Assembly: GCA_963734395.1 (NCBI GenBank)
Contig: CAVTGY010000004.1
Span: 1 to 64,000, forward strand
Reading direction: 5' to 3'
Source of the DNA: Bog-756 sp963734395
GTDB lineage: Bacteria > Actinomycetota > Acidimicrobiia > Acidimicrobiales > RAAP-2
DNA length: 64,000 nt
Each line of letters opens with the position of its first letter. The first letter of the stretch is position 1. Shown in pieces: positions 1 to 7,148 of this stretch. The notes under the pieces are model-generated. The model had not been told where the DNA came from, did not search any database, and was given only the letters and a program-made list of their open reading frames with translations. The position numbers and the translations under genes are program-made.

Positions 1-174
1 CGGTTGGGGGCGCACCATCGACCTGCGTTCGGCTGCAAACAGCTAGCCCTATGAATGGCACTTTCGGGTGTGTCGGCAGTGGTGGTTTGACCTCACAACG
101 AAGCGGGTCGACCAGCAGCAGACGTCTCATCGTGGTCGTACATGATCCATCTGTGTCGGGCGGTCAGCTTCGAT

Positions 175-720
175 TCACTTTCCGGCCTGAAAGGCCCGTT
201 CCGCACGGTCGAATTCCTGGTGAACAGCATCGAGATCGTAGGGCTGTTCCTGAAGGGTCTCGGCGTCCCACTGGCTGCGTGAGGTCCCCACGAAGTCGCC
301 GCCGTATATGTGGATGGCACCCGTATAGGACGACCGTGCCGGATTGTGGACCGCGTGGATGACATCGTCGCCGAGGAGTTGCACAGACCCCTCCGTCAGT
401 TCTTTACCGCCGGATGGGACGAGGGAGCTCCCGCTCCGGCGATAGAACGTGTTTTCCTCACGACCGCCAAAAATGCCAATGGCAGCCCACATTCGGTGAT
501 TGTGGGGGAACAGAGTCATGAGCGGTGGCCAGACCACATTCAAGACAGTTAGGTAGGGGGAGCAATATAGGACCGTTAATCCGGCCGACGGGTACTTCAG
601 AGTGTCTGTCAGCCATCTGTCGACGACGGAGCGGGCGAGGATTTCTCGAACGGCGCCCCTCGGGTCCGGCTCGGTCATCGCATCTATACAAGCGGCGACG
701 ATCTCATCGGTCGTGGTCAT
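175..720 (-). CDS. Cupin-fold predicted metal-dependent enzyme (COG5553-like)
   Basis: A 181-residue protein with a double-stranded beta-helix (cupin) signature. Around residues 72-95 it has HNHRMWAAIGIF followed by GGREENTFYRR, the His-x-His ... Glu arrangement that holds a metal in cysteine-dioxygenase-like cupins. A second histidine strand, DVIHAVHNP, follows near residue 120. The N-terminal third is helical and carries no recognisable domain. The ATG at 720 is preceded by a purine-rich stretch. The gene lies downstream of, and in the same direction as, a SAM methyltransferase, 132 bases away, so the two may be cotranscribed. The substrate cannot be told from sequence. The fold assignment is from motif recognition only. 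Confidence 0.7.
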   Translation of the reverse strand: MTTTDEIVAACIDAMTEPDPRGAVREILARSVVDRWLTDTLKYPSAGLTVLYCSPYLTVLNVVWPPLMTLFPHNHRMWAAIGIFGGREENTFYRRSGSSLVPSGGKELTEGSVQLLGDDVIHAVHNPARSSYTGAIHIYGGDFVGTSRSQWDAETLQEQPYDLDAVHQEFDRAERAFQAGK

Positions 721-852
721 TGCCGCATCCCTTCCTTTCCCTGATCCTGATCATGGCCTCCGTGTGTCATTCCAACCGGTGCGGCGGACCGCTGGTCTAA
801 CTCGCCGCCGGGTGCGTCATGAGTTCGACCGGCGTGCTGAGGCCATATATGG

Positions 853-1686
853 CTATGCGAGGACTTCGACCCTGAGGAACGTGGCCGGAACGGTGGTGCG
901 GTCGGCGTGCGTGCTCGTGTTCTGTACCACGAACAATGTCTCAAGTTCTGACTGAAGCTCCGCCTCCCGGCCACTCTCTTCTGCCGCGGCGAAAGCGTTC
1001 ATCGTTGGGCCGTAGAAGCTCCGGAACTCCGCCAGAAGTTGGCGGGGCGGGACCGGGAATTTGAAGGTAAAGGTTTCATGCTTGTACGAGATGCTCTTCG
1101 CGGGGAGGCCCGCCGAGGTGAATCGTTTGGTGACCGTCTCCTCAGATCCCCAGGTCATGGGGCTAACGAATCCTTCGGGGGGCGGGGGAGAATACTTCGA
1201 ACTGATTTTCAGTATCTGGGCCACGATGGTGGGGTCGTTGGGGATCCAGTTGCCCATGACGACTCGGCCACCCGGACGAGTGACACGGACCATTTCCTTG
1301 GCAACGTCCTCTGGCCGGGGCGCGAACATCGCCCCGAAGATGCTCACGACAAGGTCGAAGGAGTCATCCTTCAACCCCTCGAGATTGGTGGCATCGCCCT
1401 CTTCAAATCGACAGTTGGTGAGCCCTTCATCCTTGGCCCTCCTGTTCCCTGCCTCGACGAGGTTGCGGGCGATGTCGACCCCGATGACGTTGGCACCCAA
1501 CCGGGCCAACGGCAGGGCGGTTGTACCGTCACCGCAGCCAAGATCGAGGACATCGAGACCCGGGGTGATGCCCAGGGAGGCCACAAGATGCTCTCCGCTT
1601 TCGCGCATGCCCTGTGCGATTCGGGTGAAGTCACCCTTCTCCCAAAGGGCCTGGTTCGGGTTCGGGCTTGATCGGACTTCGGTCAT
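853..1686 (-). CDS. Class I SAM-dependent methyltransferase
   Basis: A methyltransferase of about 277 residues. Motif I (VLDLGCGDGTTALPLA, residues 45-60) binds S-adenosylmethionine, and the acidic motif II is VIGVDIARNLVEA. The post-motif FDLVVSIFGAMFAP and the GGRVVMGNW strand follow the UbiE/type 11 pattern. The reading frame extends to a GTG at 1692, but the ATG at 1686 has GAGGAG about six bases upstream and is the better start. It is divergent from an HxlR regulator, an arrangement in which the regulator often controls the neighbour. The substrate is unknown; a small hydrophobic molecule or quinone is possible for this family. Confidence 0.8.
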   Translation of the reverse strand: MTEVRSSPNPNQALWEKGDFTRIAQGMRESGEHLVASLGITPGLDVLDLGCGDGTTALPLARLGANVIGVDIARNLVEAGNRRAKDEGLTNCRFEEGDATNLEGLKDDSFDLVVSIFGAMFAPRPEDVAKEMVRVTRPGGRVVMGNWIPNDPTIVAQILKISSKYSPPPPEGFVSPMTWGSEETVTKRFTSAGLPAKSISYKHETFTFKFPVPPRQLLAEFRSFYGPTMNAFAAAEESGREAELQSELETLFVVQNTSTHADRTTVPATFLRVEVLA

Positions 1687-1758
1687 GACCACTCCTCTCG
1701 TTGGTGGTGGTTCTCAGTCTGAAGGTATCGAGGCCCTTTGCCTAGTACTATTTCTGTA
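1687..1758. promoter_or_regulatory. Divergent control region between methyltransferase and HxlR regulator
   Basis: This short gap between divergent genes must hold both promoters. It contains a perfect 8-base palindrome, TAGTACTA, at 1743-1750, followed by ATTTCTGTAGTG. This loosely resembles the TACT-N7-AGTA operators described for HxlR/YodB regulators, but the match is not exact. The palindrome overlaps the 5' end of the regulator reading frame. A regulatory role is inference. Confidence 0.3.
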
Positions 1759-2460
1759 GTGGCGAAGTCCCCAGGCGCTTACGGGCTGTTCTGCCCGGTA
1801 TCCAAAGCGGCCGAGGTTGTCTGCCAGCGATGGACGCCGTTGATCCTGCGCGAGCTCCTGGTAGGTAGCAGCCGGTTCAACGAAATCCGCCGCGGGGTCC
1901 CGACTTGCTCGCCAAGTCTTCTGTCGAAACGCCTCAAGGAACTCGAGGCCGCTGGCGTGGTCGAGCACGACCCGGAGAGCGCAACGTATGCACTTACTGA
2001 GGCCGGCATCGAACTGTTGCCGCTGATCCAGGGGCTAGGGGAATGGGGACAGCGTTGGGCTCGCAGTGAGTACCACCCCGACGAGCTCGACCCGGGAGTT
2101 CTCCTGTGGGATGTCCGGAGGTACCTGCGTCCGGGCAGCCTGGGTGATGGCAGGATCGTTGTCCAGTTCGAGTTCCCATTGATGCCGCCCCGTAGGCGCT
2201 ACTACTGGGTCGTCGACGACGGCCACGAAGTGGATGTGTGTCTCACCGATCCCGGGATGGGCGTCGACGTCGACATTTCGGCCGACCTACGCGCGCTCAC
2301 CGGAGTTTGGATGGGGGACCAGCGCTTCGAAGATGCTGCGAGTCAGGGGTTGATCGATGTGAGTGGTCCCCGGAATCTCTCGAGAGAGGTGCCCGGTTGG
2401 TTCGGACAGCATCCGGTACTGTCGAAAGTCGCCTCGAAACGCAAAGACCTTACGAAATAG
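1738..2460 (+). CDS. HxlR-family winged-helix regulator with C-terminal extension
   Basis: A 240-residue regulator. Residues 15-110 form the HxlR winged helix: CPVSKAAEVVCQRWTPLILREL, then SRFNEIRRGVP, SPSLLSKRLKELEAAGVV and the wing YALTEAG. Typical HxlR proteins are about 110 residues. This one belongs to the longer actinobacterial type, whose C-terminal 120 residues (from about 125) probably form an SCP2-like ligand domain. The frame can start at TTG 1738, with GAGG four bases upstream, or at GTG 1759, which has no clear ribosome site. It probably controls the divergent methyltransferase. Domain assignment is sure, ligand unknown. Confidence 0.8.
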   Translation: MPSTISVVAKSPGAYGLFCPVSKAAEVVCQRWTPLILRELLVGSSRFNEIRRGVPTCSPSLLSKRLKELEAAGVVEHDPESATYALTEAGIELLPLIQGLGEWGQRWARSEYHPDELDPGVLLWDVRRYLRPGSLGDGRIVVQFEFPLMPPRRRYYWVVDDGHEVDVCLTDPGMGVDVDISADLRALTGVWMGDQRFEDAASQGLIDVSGPRNLSREVPGWFGQHPVLSKVASKRKDLTK

Positions 2461-2669
2461 CCGCCCGCCCAGCGGCCCCCTGACACCTACCACCGGGTAC
2501 GCGGGACACCATCGCTGCCTATCGTCAGTTCGTGAAGGTCAGCCTCACCGCCCCTTGAAATGCCTGGCAGTGATCCATCCCCGTCGGGCTGCCACGAAAT
2601 TCGCGCCCGCAGCCACGGCCAAGCATCCGAAGAAGACGAACCAGCCCCAGTTGTGTTCTCTTCCGTACG

Positions 2670-2694
2670 GGTCTGCTGTCGGTCTGGTTGACAT
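2670..2694. repeat. Left terminal inverted repeat of IS3-type element
   Basis: The left end reads GGTCTGCTGTCGGT followed by CTGGTTGACAT. It matches the reverse complement of 3910-3934 at 21 of 25 positions. The first 14 bases match perfectly. Confidence 0.85.
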
Positions 2695-2733
2695 CTCTAA
2701 AGTGGGATTGCCTCCCGCTGGAAGGATGGAACC

Positions 2734-3018
2734 ATGCCGAAGAAGTTCCCTGCGGAGTTCAAGCGTGACGTCGTCGCCGTCGCTCGTCGGGGCGACCTGC
2801 GCATCCCCGAAGTCGCCGTCGACTTCGGGATCGCTGAAGAGACGGTCCGACGCTGGATGCGCCAGGCCGACATCGACGACGGGATCAAGGACGGTCTGAC
2901 AACCGCCGAACAGGACGAGGTAGTCCGATTGCGTCGTGCGAACCGACGCCTCGAGATGGAGAACGAGATCCTCCGCCGGGCTGCCGCCTACTTCGCCAAG
3001 GACGCGCTCCCAAAATGA
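2734..3018 (+). CDS. IS3-family transposase OrfA (helix-turn-helix)
   Basis: A 94-residue OrfA. It has an N-terminal helix-turn-helix (FKRDVVAVARRGDLRIPEVA then FGIAEETVRRWMRQ) that recognises the element ends, and a C-terminal leucine-zipper-like segment (VVRLRRANRRLEMENEILRR, residues 65-84) used for multimerisation with OrfB. The ATG has GGAAGGA upstream. The stop codon overlaps the orfB start as ATGA at 3015-3018. A short A-run (CCAAAATGA) lies at the overlap, so either restart coupling or a low level of minus-one slippage could make OrfAB; the sequence does not decide. Confidence 0.92.
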   Translation: MPKKFPAEFKRDVVAVARRGDLRIPEVAVDFGIAEETVRRWMRQADIDDGIKDGLTTAEQDEVVRLRRANRRLEMENEILRRAAAYFAKDALPK

Positions 3019-3896
3019 AGTTCCCGCTGGTCCGTGACCTGGCCGCCGAAGGGTTCCCGGTGCGGCTGACCTGCGGGGTGCTCGGCTTCAGTCCTCAGGC
3101 CTTCTACAGGTGGCAGGCCCAACCTGTCTGCCGGCGTGACTACGACGACGCCCACCTGGTGAATGTCATCCGTGACGTGCACGAGGACGACCCCGAGTTC
3201 GGGTATCGGTTCATCTCAGATGAGCTCGAGCGGGCGGGCCACAGTGTGGGCGAGCGACGAGTCTGGCGGCTCTGCTCCGAACACCGGATCTGGTCGACCA
3301 CTACGAAGAAGGGGCGGAAGTCCTCGGGCAAACGCCCTGGACCGGCCGTCCACGACGACCTCGTGCAGCGGAACTTCACCGCTCCCGCCCCCGACAAGGT
3401 CTGGCTGACTGACATCACCGAACATTGGACCGATCAGGGCAAGCTCTACGCGTGCGTGATCAAGGACGTCTGCTCGAACCGGATCGTCGGTCACGCCACC
3501 TCTGATCGGATGACCGCGGCACTGGCCACCACCGCACTGCGTTCCGCCGTTGCCAGGCGTCGACCGAAGGGCACCGTGGTCGTTCATTCGGACAGGGGCG
3601 GCCAGTTTCGTTCACGAGCCTTCCGAGCGGTGCTGAAGGCCAATCAGCTCGCCGGATCAATGGGTCGGGTCTCCTCGGCCGGCGACAACGCAGCCATGGA
3701 GTCCTTCTACTCACTTCTCCAGAAGAACGTCCTCGACCGGAAGCGCTGGAAGACGAGAGACGACCTCGCCTACGAGATCATCTACTGGATCGAGCACACC
3801 TACAACCACCGCCGCCGGCAACGCGGCCTGGGCAAGCTCACGCCCGTCGAGTTCGAACTGGCGTTCACTGCAAGAATCGAAGATGCTGCTGCCTGA
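3015..3896 (+). CDS. IS3-family transposase OrfB (DDE integrase core)
   Basis: A 293-residue catalytic transposase subunit. An N-terminal HTH_21-type segment (DVHEDDPEFGYRFISDELERA) precedes the rve integrase core. The DDE triad is visible: Asp in VWLTDITEHW, Asp in VVHSDRGGQFRS, and Glu in GDNAAMESFYSLLQ. The C-terminal YNHRRRQRGLGKLTPVEFE is typical of the IS3/IS2 group. It is full length and uninterrupted, in contrast to many chromosomal genes in this window. Its start overlaps the orfA stop by four bases, giving translational coupling. Confidence 0.95.
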   Translation: MKFPLVRDLAAEGFPVRLTCGVLGFSPQAFYRWQAQPVCRRDYDDAHLVNVIRDVHEDDPEFGYRFISDELERAGHSVGERRVWRLCSEHRIWSTTTKKGRKSSGKRPGPAVHDDLVQRNFTAPAPDKVWLTDITEHWTDQGKLYACVIKDVCSNRIVGHATSDRMTAALATTALRSAVARRRPKGTVVVHSDRGGQFRSRAFRAVLKANQLAGSMGRVSSAGDNAAMESFYSLLQKNVLDRKRWKTRDDLAYEIIYWIEHTYNHRRRQRGLGKLTPVEFELAFTARIEDAAA

Positions 3897-3909
3897 TCAA
3901 TGAAACCGG

Positions 3910-3934
3910 GTGTCAACTGAACCGACAGCAGACC
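3910..3934. repeat. Right terminal inverted repeat of IS3-type element
   Basis: The right end, GTGTCAACTGAACCGACAGC followed by AGACC, is the inverted partner of 2670-2694. It lies 13 bases after the orfB stop. This end may extend a few bases to ...GACCGAC, but the match to the left end weakens there. Confidence 0.85.
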
Positions 3935-4068
3935 GACTTTCGCCCGTGTAATCGAGTTATCGGGACATCCGGACCGAGGTGTCGGCAGAGGACGCCAAAG
4001 CACGCCGATCCGGAGCTACCCGATTGTTCAGTCCGCCCCCCGGCATCGCGAGGATTCACCGGAGCAAC

Positions 4069-4107
4069 TTGCGTGGGGGAGTGTCTGGCCGTACACTTGT
4101 ACGTACA
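4069..4107 (+). promoter_or_regulatory. Promoter and operator-like palindrome of the DUF1778/GNAT operon
   Basis: A sigma70-type promoter is visible: TTGCGT (4069-4074), a 17-base spacer, and TACACT (4092-4097). Directly after the -10 box, at the expected start-site region, is a perfect 10-base palindrome TGTACGTACA (4098-4107). GTACA/TGTAC (4091-4095 and 4098-4102) forms a second, overlapping inverted repeat. Operators at this position are how DUF1778 antitoxins usually repress their own operon, so autoregulation is inferred. AGGAGG at 4107-4112 is the antitoxin ribosome-binding site and abuts the palindrome. Confidence 0.6.
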
Positions 4108-4116
4108 GGAGGAACG

Positions 4117-4392
4117 ATGACAACCAAAGACAAGCGCCGTGAAGTTCGAATCGCAGCTGACGACGATGACCTGTTGGCCGAGGCTGCGGGGCTGGCAGGT
4201 GTCTCCGTCTCCGAGTTCCTCCTGGATCGGGCGCTGTCGGATGCTGCCGATCTTGTGGACGCCCATCGAACCATCCGCCTGGCCAACGAGGATCATGACC
4301 GTTTCCTTGCCGCGCTGGACGGGCCGGTCCGCCCACCCGAGGAGCTGATTGCCCAGGCCCGCCAAGCCCGTCGGCTCAAGCGGGTCGATTGA
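4117..4392 (+). CDS. DUF1778 ribbon-helix-helix antitoxin (TacA/AtaR type)
   Basis: A 91-residue antitoxin. Its N-terminal half (RREVRIAADDDDLLAEAAGL then AGVSVSEFLLDRAL) is a ribbon-helix-helix DNA-binding fold. The C-terminal segment (RLANEDHDRFLAALDGPVRP) is the region that wraps and blocks the partner acetyltransferase in this family. The ATG at 4117 has an excellent AGGAGG four bases upstream; the in-frame ATG further upstream lacks one. The toxin GTG begins on the base immediately after this gene's TGA, so translation is coupled. It is expected to repress its own promoter through the palindrome at 4098-4107. Confidence 0.88.
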   Translation: MTTKDKRREVRIAADDDDLLAEAAGLAGVSVSEFLLDRALSDAADLVDAHRTIRLANEDHDRFLAALDGPVRPPEELIAQARQARRLKRVD

Positions 4393-4893
4393 GTGCGCGT
4401 CGAGCGCCTGGGGGATCAGCACGAGGTCGGCAGTTTCAGCTGCGGTGTGAAGGACCTGGACGAGTGGCTGCGTGCACACGCACTCGAGAATCAACGGCGA
4501 AATCTCTCCCGGACCTTTGTACTTCTGGACGACGCCAATCATGTGGTCGGGTATTACGCCCTCACCATGGGTGGAGTGCAAAAGGAGGCGTTGCCACCCC
4601 GGTACGGAAGAGGGCTACCCGGGTTCGACATCGGCATGGTGCTGCTGGCCCGTTTCGCCATAGCTGACACACAACAGGGACTGGGGCTCGGCCGAGATTT
4701 GCTGATCGAGGCCATCGAACGGGCCGCCGATGCCGGGACGCAGGTGGCCGCACGGTTCATCGCGGTCGATCCGATCGACGAAGCCGCACGTGCCTTCTAT
4801 GGGAAGTTCGGGTTCAGACAAGTTGAAGGGGATGCCCGTGGGCGCATGTATCTCCGGATCGATGAGGCGCTGGCTGCTCTCGGGGGACCGTGA
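4393..4893 (+). CDS. GNAT acetyltransferase toxin (TacT/AtaT-like)
   Basis: A 166-residue GNAT-fold protein. It has the acetyl-CoA pyrophosphate loop QQGLGLGRDLL (residues 94-104), preceded by LARFAIA, and the C-terminal AFYGKFGF motif whose tyrosine acts in catalysis in this toxin family. It lies directly downstream of a DUF1778 antitoxin with zero intergenic bases. This is the usual layout of TacAT/AtaRT modules, whose toxins acetylate the amino group of aminoacyl-tRNAs and stop translation. The target amino acid cannot be told from sequence. The GTG start relies on coupling; no separate ribosome site is visible. Confidence 0.88.
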   Translation: MRVERLGDQHEVGSFSCGVKDLDEWLRAHALENQRRNLSRTFVLLDDANHVVGYYALTMGGVQKEALPPRYGRGLPGFDIGMVLLARFAIADTQQGLGLGRDLLIEAIERAADAGTQVAARFIAVDPIDEAARAFYGKFGFRQVEGDARGRMYLRIDEALAALGGP

Positions 4894-5242
4894 TGACAGA
4901 CGCGTGGCCATGTCGACCTGATCGTCGCAGCTGAGAGCGTTTGGCGCCGTTTTCTCTCGTCCAGTGCGTAGGCAGGAGCCGCATTCACACGGCTGAGGTC
5001 GGAGGTTCGAGTCCTCTAGCGCCCACCAGGTTAACTAGGCCAAATGGCCAATCAGTTGGGCTCTCGGGGCGCCGAGTCCGTGTGTCCATCGAAGCGGGTC
5101 AACTCCACACCGGGTGAGGGGATACCCAGGGTGCCACCGACTGGCATCACATTGGGGCGCGCGCATCCTGCCCGACCAGAGCGGGCGACGTGGACTTTGC
5201 TTAGGATCAAGGACTCAACTTGGTCAAATTAGGGGAGCTGAG
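4894..5242. other. 349-base gene-free stretch holding a tRNA remnant
   Basis: There is no convincing protein gene between the GNAT toxin and the phytanoyl-CoA dioxygenase-like gene. The stretch holds the tRNA-like fragment at 4977-5028, described separately. The remaining 200 bases show only the ribosome-binding site AGGGGAG (5231-5237) of the next gene. Confidence 0.6.
4977..5028 (+). pseudogene. Truncated or degraded tRNA (anticodon arm, T arm, acceptor 3' strand and CCA)
   Basis: The 3' half of a tRNA is recognisable: a T arm GGAGG-TTCGAGT-CCTCT (5001-5017), acceptor 3' strand AGCGCCC (5018-5024), discriminator A and encoded CCA (5026-5028). Upstream, AGCCG/CGGCT (4977-4981, 4990-4994) could be the anticodon stem, but its loop CATTCACA has eight bases instead of seven. 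No 5' acceptor strand GGGCGCT or normal D arm is found; the nearest candidate, GGCGCC at 4943-4948, pairs only partly. This fits a tRNA 3' end left by integration (an att site) or a decayed tRNA. A one-base sequencing insertion in the loop would not rescue the missing 5' half. Confidence 0.55.
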
Positions 5243-6331
5243 TTGGACCAGCAGCCGAATGTGAACTTGCCGTGGGTGGAGTCTCCGTTCTTTGCTCGCG
5301 AGCTTGCGGCTCGAGCCGACGGACTAACGCCCGACCAAGAGCGAGTGGCGATCGGCTTCCACGATGATGGCTACGTGGCTATTGAGCAGTTGATCCCTCA
5401 CCGACTGTGTGACGCCATCGTGGCTGAGATCGACCCGATATTCGATGATCCGGAGGTGCAGCGGGTTCAGGACGCCTGGGCGGAGGGAGCCAATGCTGTT
5501 CGCGACTTGGCCACATTCCCGGCCGTGCAGGACCTGTTGCGCCTGTTGTACGAGCGCCAGCCGATTCCCTTCCAAACCCTGGATTTCAAGTGGGGAACGC
5601 AGCAGCCAGGCCACTCCGATTCGATCCATTTCAGCTGTCTACCCCCCCGCTACATGTGCGGGGTGTGGGTGGCGCTGGAGGATGTAGACGAGGACAATGG
5701 TCCACTCTTTTACTACCCAGGGTCCCACCGACTACCCGAGTTAACTGCCTACGACCTAGGGGTTTCTGCAGGCTACTCCTCGTACAACTACTACGAGCGG
5801 TTTCAGCAGGAGCTGATGAACGAACTTGGCCTTGCCCCCATCGAATTCCACGCCAAGAAGGGGGATGCGCTGGTGTGGTCTTCAAACGTAGTTCACGGGG
5901 GCAAGCCAGTTCTCGACGAATCGAGCACTCGCTGGTCCCAGGTCACGCACTACTACTTCGATGACTGCATCTACTACAGCCCCATGCATTCCGAGGCGCC
6001 AACCGGCGAGCTATTCCTGCGAGACGTTGTCGATCTGAACACGATGGAGCCTGTCGCACACAACTACAACCGCGCCACCGTATCGACCCTCCTGTTGGAA
6101 AACGGCAGGAGTCGCATCTCGTTGAGCGGACACCTGCCGCCCGACACAATCCCTGAGCCTCAACCACCTAGCCGGCGGCCACTGGTCCTCCCTCTCGACG
6201 TCGCCGTGGCCACCCTCATGCGGAGCGTTGAGTCCTATCCCCTTGGCCGGCAACTACTCCGGCCGGCACACAAACTCCGTCAGCTGGCTCGGCGTGGCAA
6301 GAATCCTGGTGCCGGTCGACCCCATCTTTGA
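5243..6331 (+). CDS. Phytanoyl-CoA dioxygenase (PhyH) family non-haem iron oxygenase
   Basis: A protein of about 362 residues of the Fe(II)/2-oxoglutarate-dependent PhyH family. Iron ligands are visible: His and Asp in GHSDSIHFSC, and the distal His in VVHGGKPV. FHDDGYVAIEQLIPHRLCDA near residue 35 is the usual N-terminal entry to the fold, and GPLFYYPGSHRLPE matches the core. TTG 5243 is chosen because AGGGGAG lies five bases upstream; the frame stays open to 5114 but without a ribosome site. The gene looks less G+C rich than the second half of the window and sits right after a tRNA remnant, which together suggest horizontal gain. The substrate is unknown. Confidence 0.85.
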   Translation: MDQQPNVNLPWVESPFFARELAARADGLTPDQERVAIGFHDDGYVAIEQLIPHRLCDAIVAEIDPIFDDPEVQRVQDAWAEGANAVRDLATFPAVQDLLRLLYERQPIPFQTLDFKWGTQQPGHSDSIHFSCLPPRYMCGVWVALEDVDEDNGPLFYYPGSHRLPELTAYDLGVSAGYSSYNYYERFQQELMNELGLAPIEFHAKKGDALVWSSNVVHGGKPVLDESSTRWSQVTHYYFDDCIYYSPMHSEAPTGELFLRDVVDLNTMEPVAHNYNRATVSTLLLENGRSRISLSGHLPPDTIPEPQPPSRRPLVLPLDVAVATLMRSVESYPLGRQLLRPAHKLRQLARRGKNPGAGRPHL

Positions 6332-6351
6332 TTGACATCGTCCTTCTACGG

Positions 6352-6657
6352 TCAAGGAACAACGGCCGGCGCCCCCTCGAACACGGAGAAGGTCGAGCTG
6401 ACGACTTCGACATCCGGCTCGACCGACTGCCCTTGCGGCGGGTTCGAAGACAAGCCCTGCAAGTGAGCCTTCAGATCGCCCATGGACTCCCACAGTTCGA
6501 TGAGGCGGACCAGGCCGGGCTGTTCGGCATCGGCCGAGAAGGCGTACTCGAGGCAACCGGCCTCATGGCGCGTTCTCTGCGCCTGCTCACGCTTCGAGCT
6601 CATGAATCGGTCCCGCTGGTTGGGCGGAACCTGGTAGTTGCCCGTCACGATGATCAA
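6352..6657 (-). CDS. Antibiotic biosynthesis monooxygenase (ABM) domain protein
   Basis: A 101-residue single-domain ABM protein: IIVTGNYQVPPNQRDRFM at the start, then RHEAGCLEYAFSADAEQPG and LIELWESMGDLKAHLQ. The dimeric ferredoxin-like fold acts as a cofactor-free quinol monooxygenase or in small-molecule oxidation. It starts at TTG 6657 with AGAAGGAG about seven bases upstream. The tail after residue 75 is family-typical (VEVVSSTFSVFEG). It converges on the PhyH gene with a 20-base gap and has no operon partner. Confidence 0.82.
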   Translation of the reverse strand: MIIVTGNYQVPPNQRDRFMSSKREQAQRTRHEAGCLEYAFSADAEQPGLVRLIELWESMGDLKAHLQGLSSNPPQGQSVEPDVEVVSSTFSVFEGAPAVVP

Positions 6658-6757
6658 CGGAGATACTCCTTCTTCGAGTGGTGTCGGCGTTTGGCTCCGG
6701 CTCGTCCCCGACCAGGCATACTACGGTCATCGAGACCGATTCTGGAGGAGAAGGCCC

Positions 6758-7148
6758 ATGGAACCGTCGGGATTCGTCGATCGTCCGGACTACCGGGTGG
6801 ACATCATGGCTCGCCGTAACCGGGTGACCGTGTCCATCGGCGACGACGTCCTCGCCGACAGCGAGCGGTGCCTCCTGGTCGACGAGCAGGATCACGGTCT
6901 CGTGTTCTACTTCCCCCCTGAGGACGTGCGACTGGACCTGTTCGTGCCCGACGAGACGGACGACCCGGTGTCCGTTCAAGGGCACCGCCACCTATCGCAA
7001 GTACGCCGGACCCGAGGGCGATGTGCTCATCTGGACGTACGAAGAGCCCTATCCCGAGGTGGCGCGACTGGCCGGTTACGTGGCCTTCTTTCAGGATGCC
7101 GTCGAGGTCCGGGTCGGTGTGGCCAACCCTGCGGTTTCCGGGCGATGA
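6758..7148 (+). CDS. DUF427 domain protein, one frameshift
   Basis: A DUF427 protein of about 130 residues. The first part reads RNRVTVSIGDDVLADSERCL and YFPPEDVRLDLFVPDETDDP. After an indel near 6970 the family hallmark continues in the next frame as CPFKGTATYRKYAGPEGDV, then WTYEEPYPEVARLAGYVAFF to a TGA at 7148. ATG 6758 has GGAGGAGAAGG upstream. The stop overlaps the next gene's ATG as ATGA, supporting coupling with the thioesterase. DUF427 has no settled biochemical role. The break is probably a sequencing error, as the homology is unbroken. Confidence 0.8.

Larger units (their letters stand above)
2670..3934 (+). mobile_element. IS3-family insertion sequence, apparently intact
   Basis: A complete two-gene IS3-type element of about 1265 bases. 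Imperfect 25-base terminal inverted repeats (2670-2694 and 3910-3934, 21 of 25 matching) flank orfA and orfB. The inner ends read TGCTGTCGGT ... ACCGACAGCA, the usual TG...CA of IS3 elements. The immediate flanks (GGTC and GACC) are complementary rather than direct repeats, so no target duplication is visible. Both reading frames are open and the DDE residues are present, so the element could be active. It sits in a 209-base gene-free gap after the HxlR gene, next to a toxin-antitoxin module. Confidence 0.9.

Noticed and set aside
3008..3020. Programmed minus-one frameshift between orfA and orfB of the IS element
   Set aside because: Only a short A-run is present and the ATGA overlap by itself explains expression by restart; not excluded but not supported.
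4943..5028. Complete functional tRNA gene
   Set aside because: The 5' acceptor strand and D arm cannot be formed and the possible anticodon loop has eight bases.
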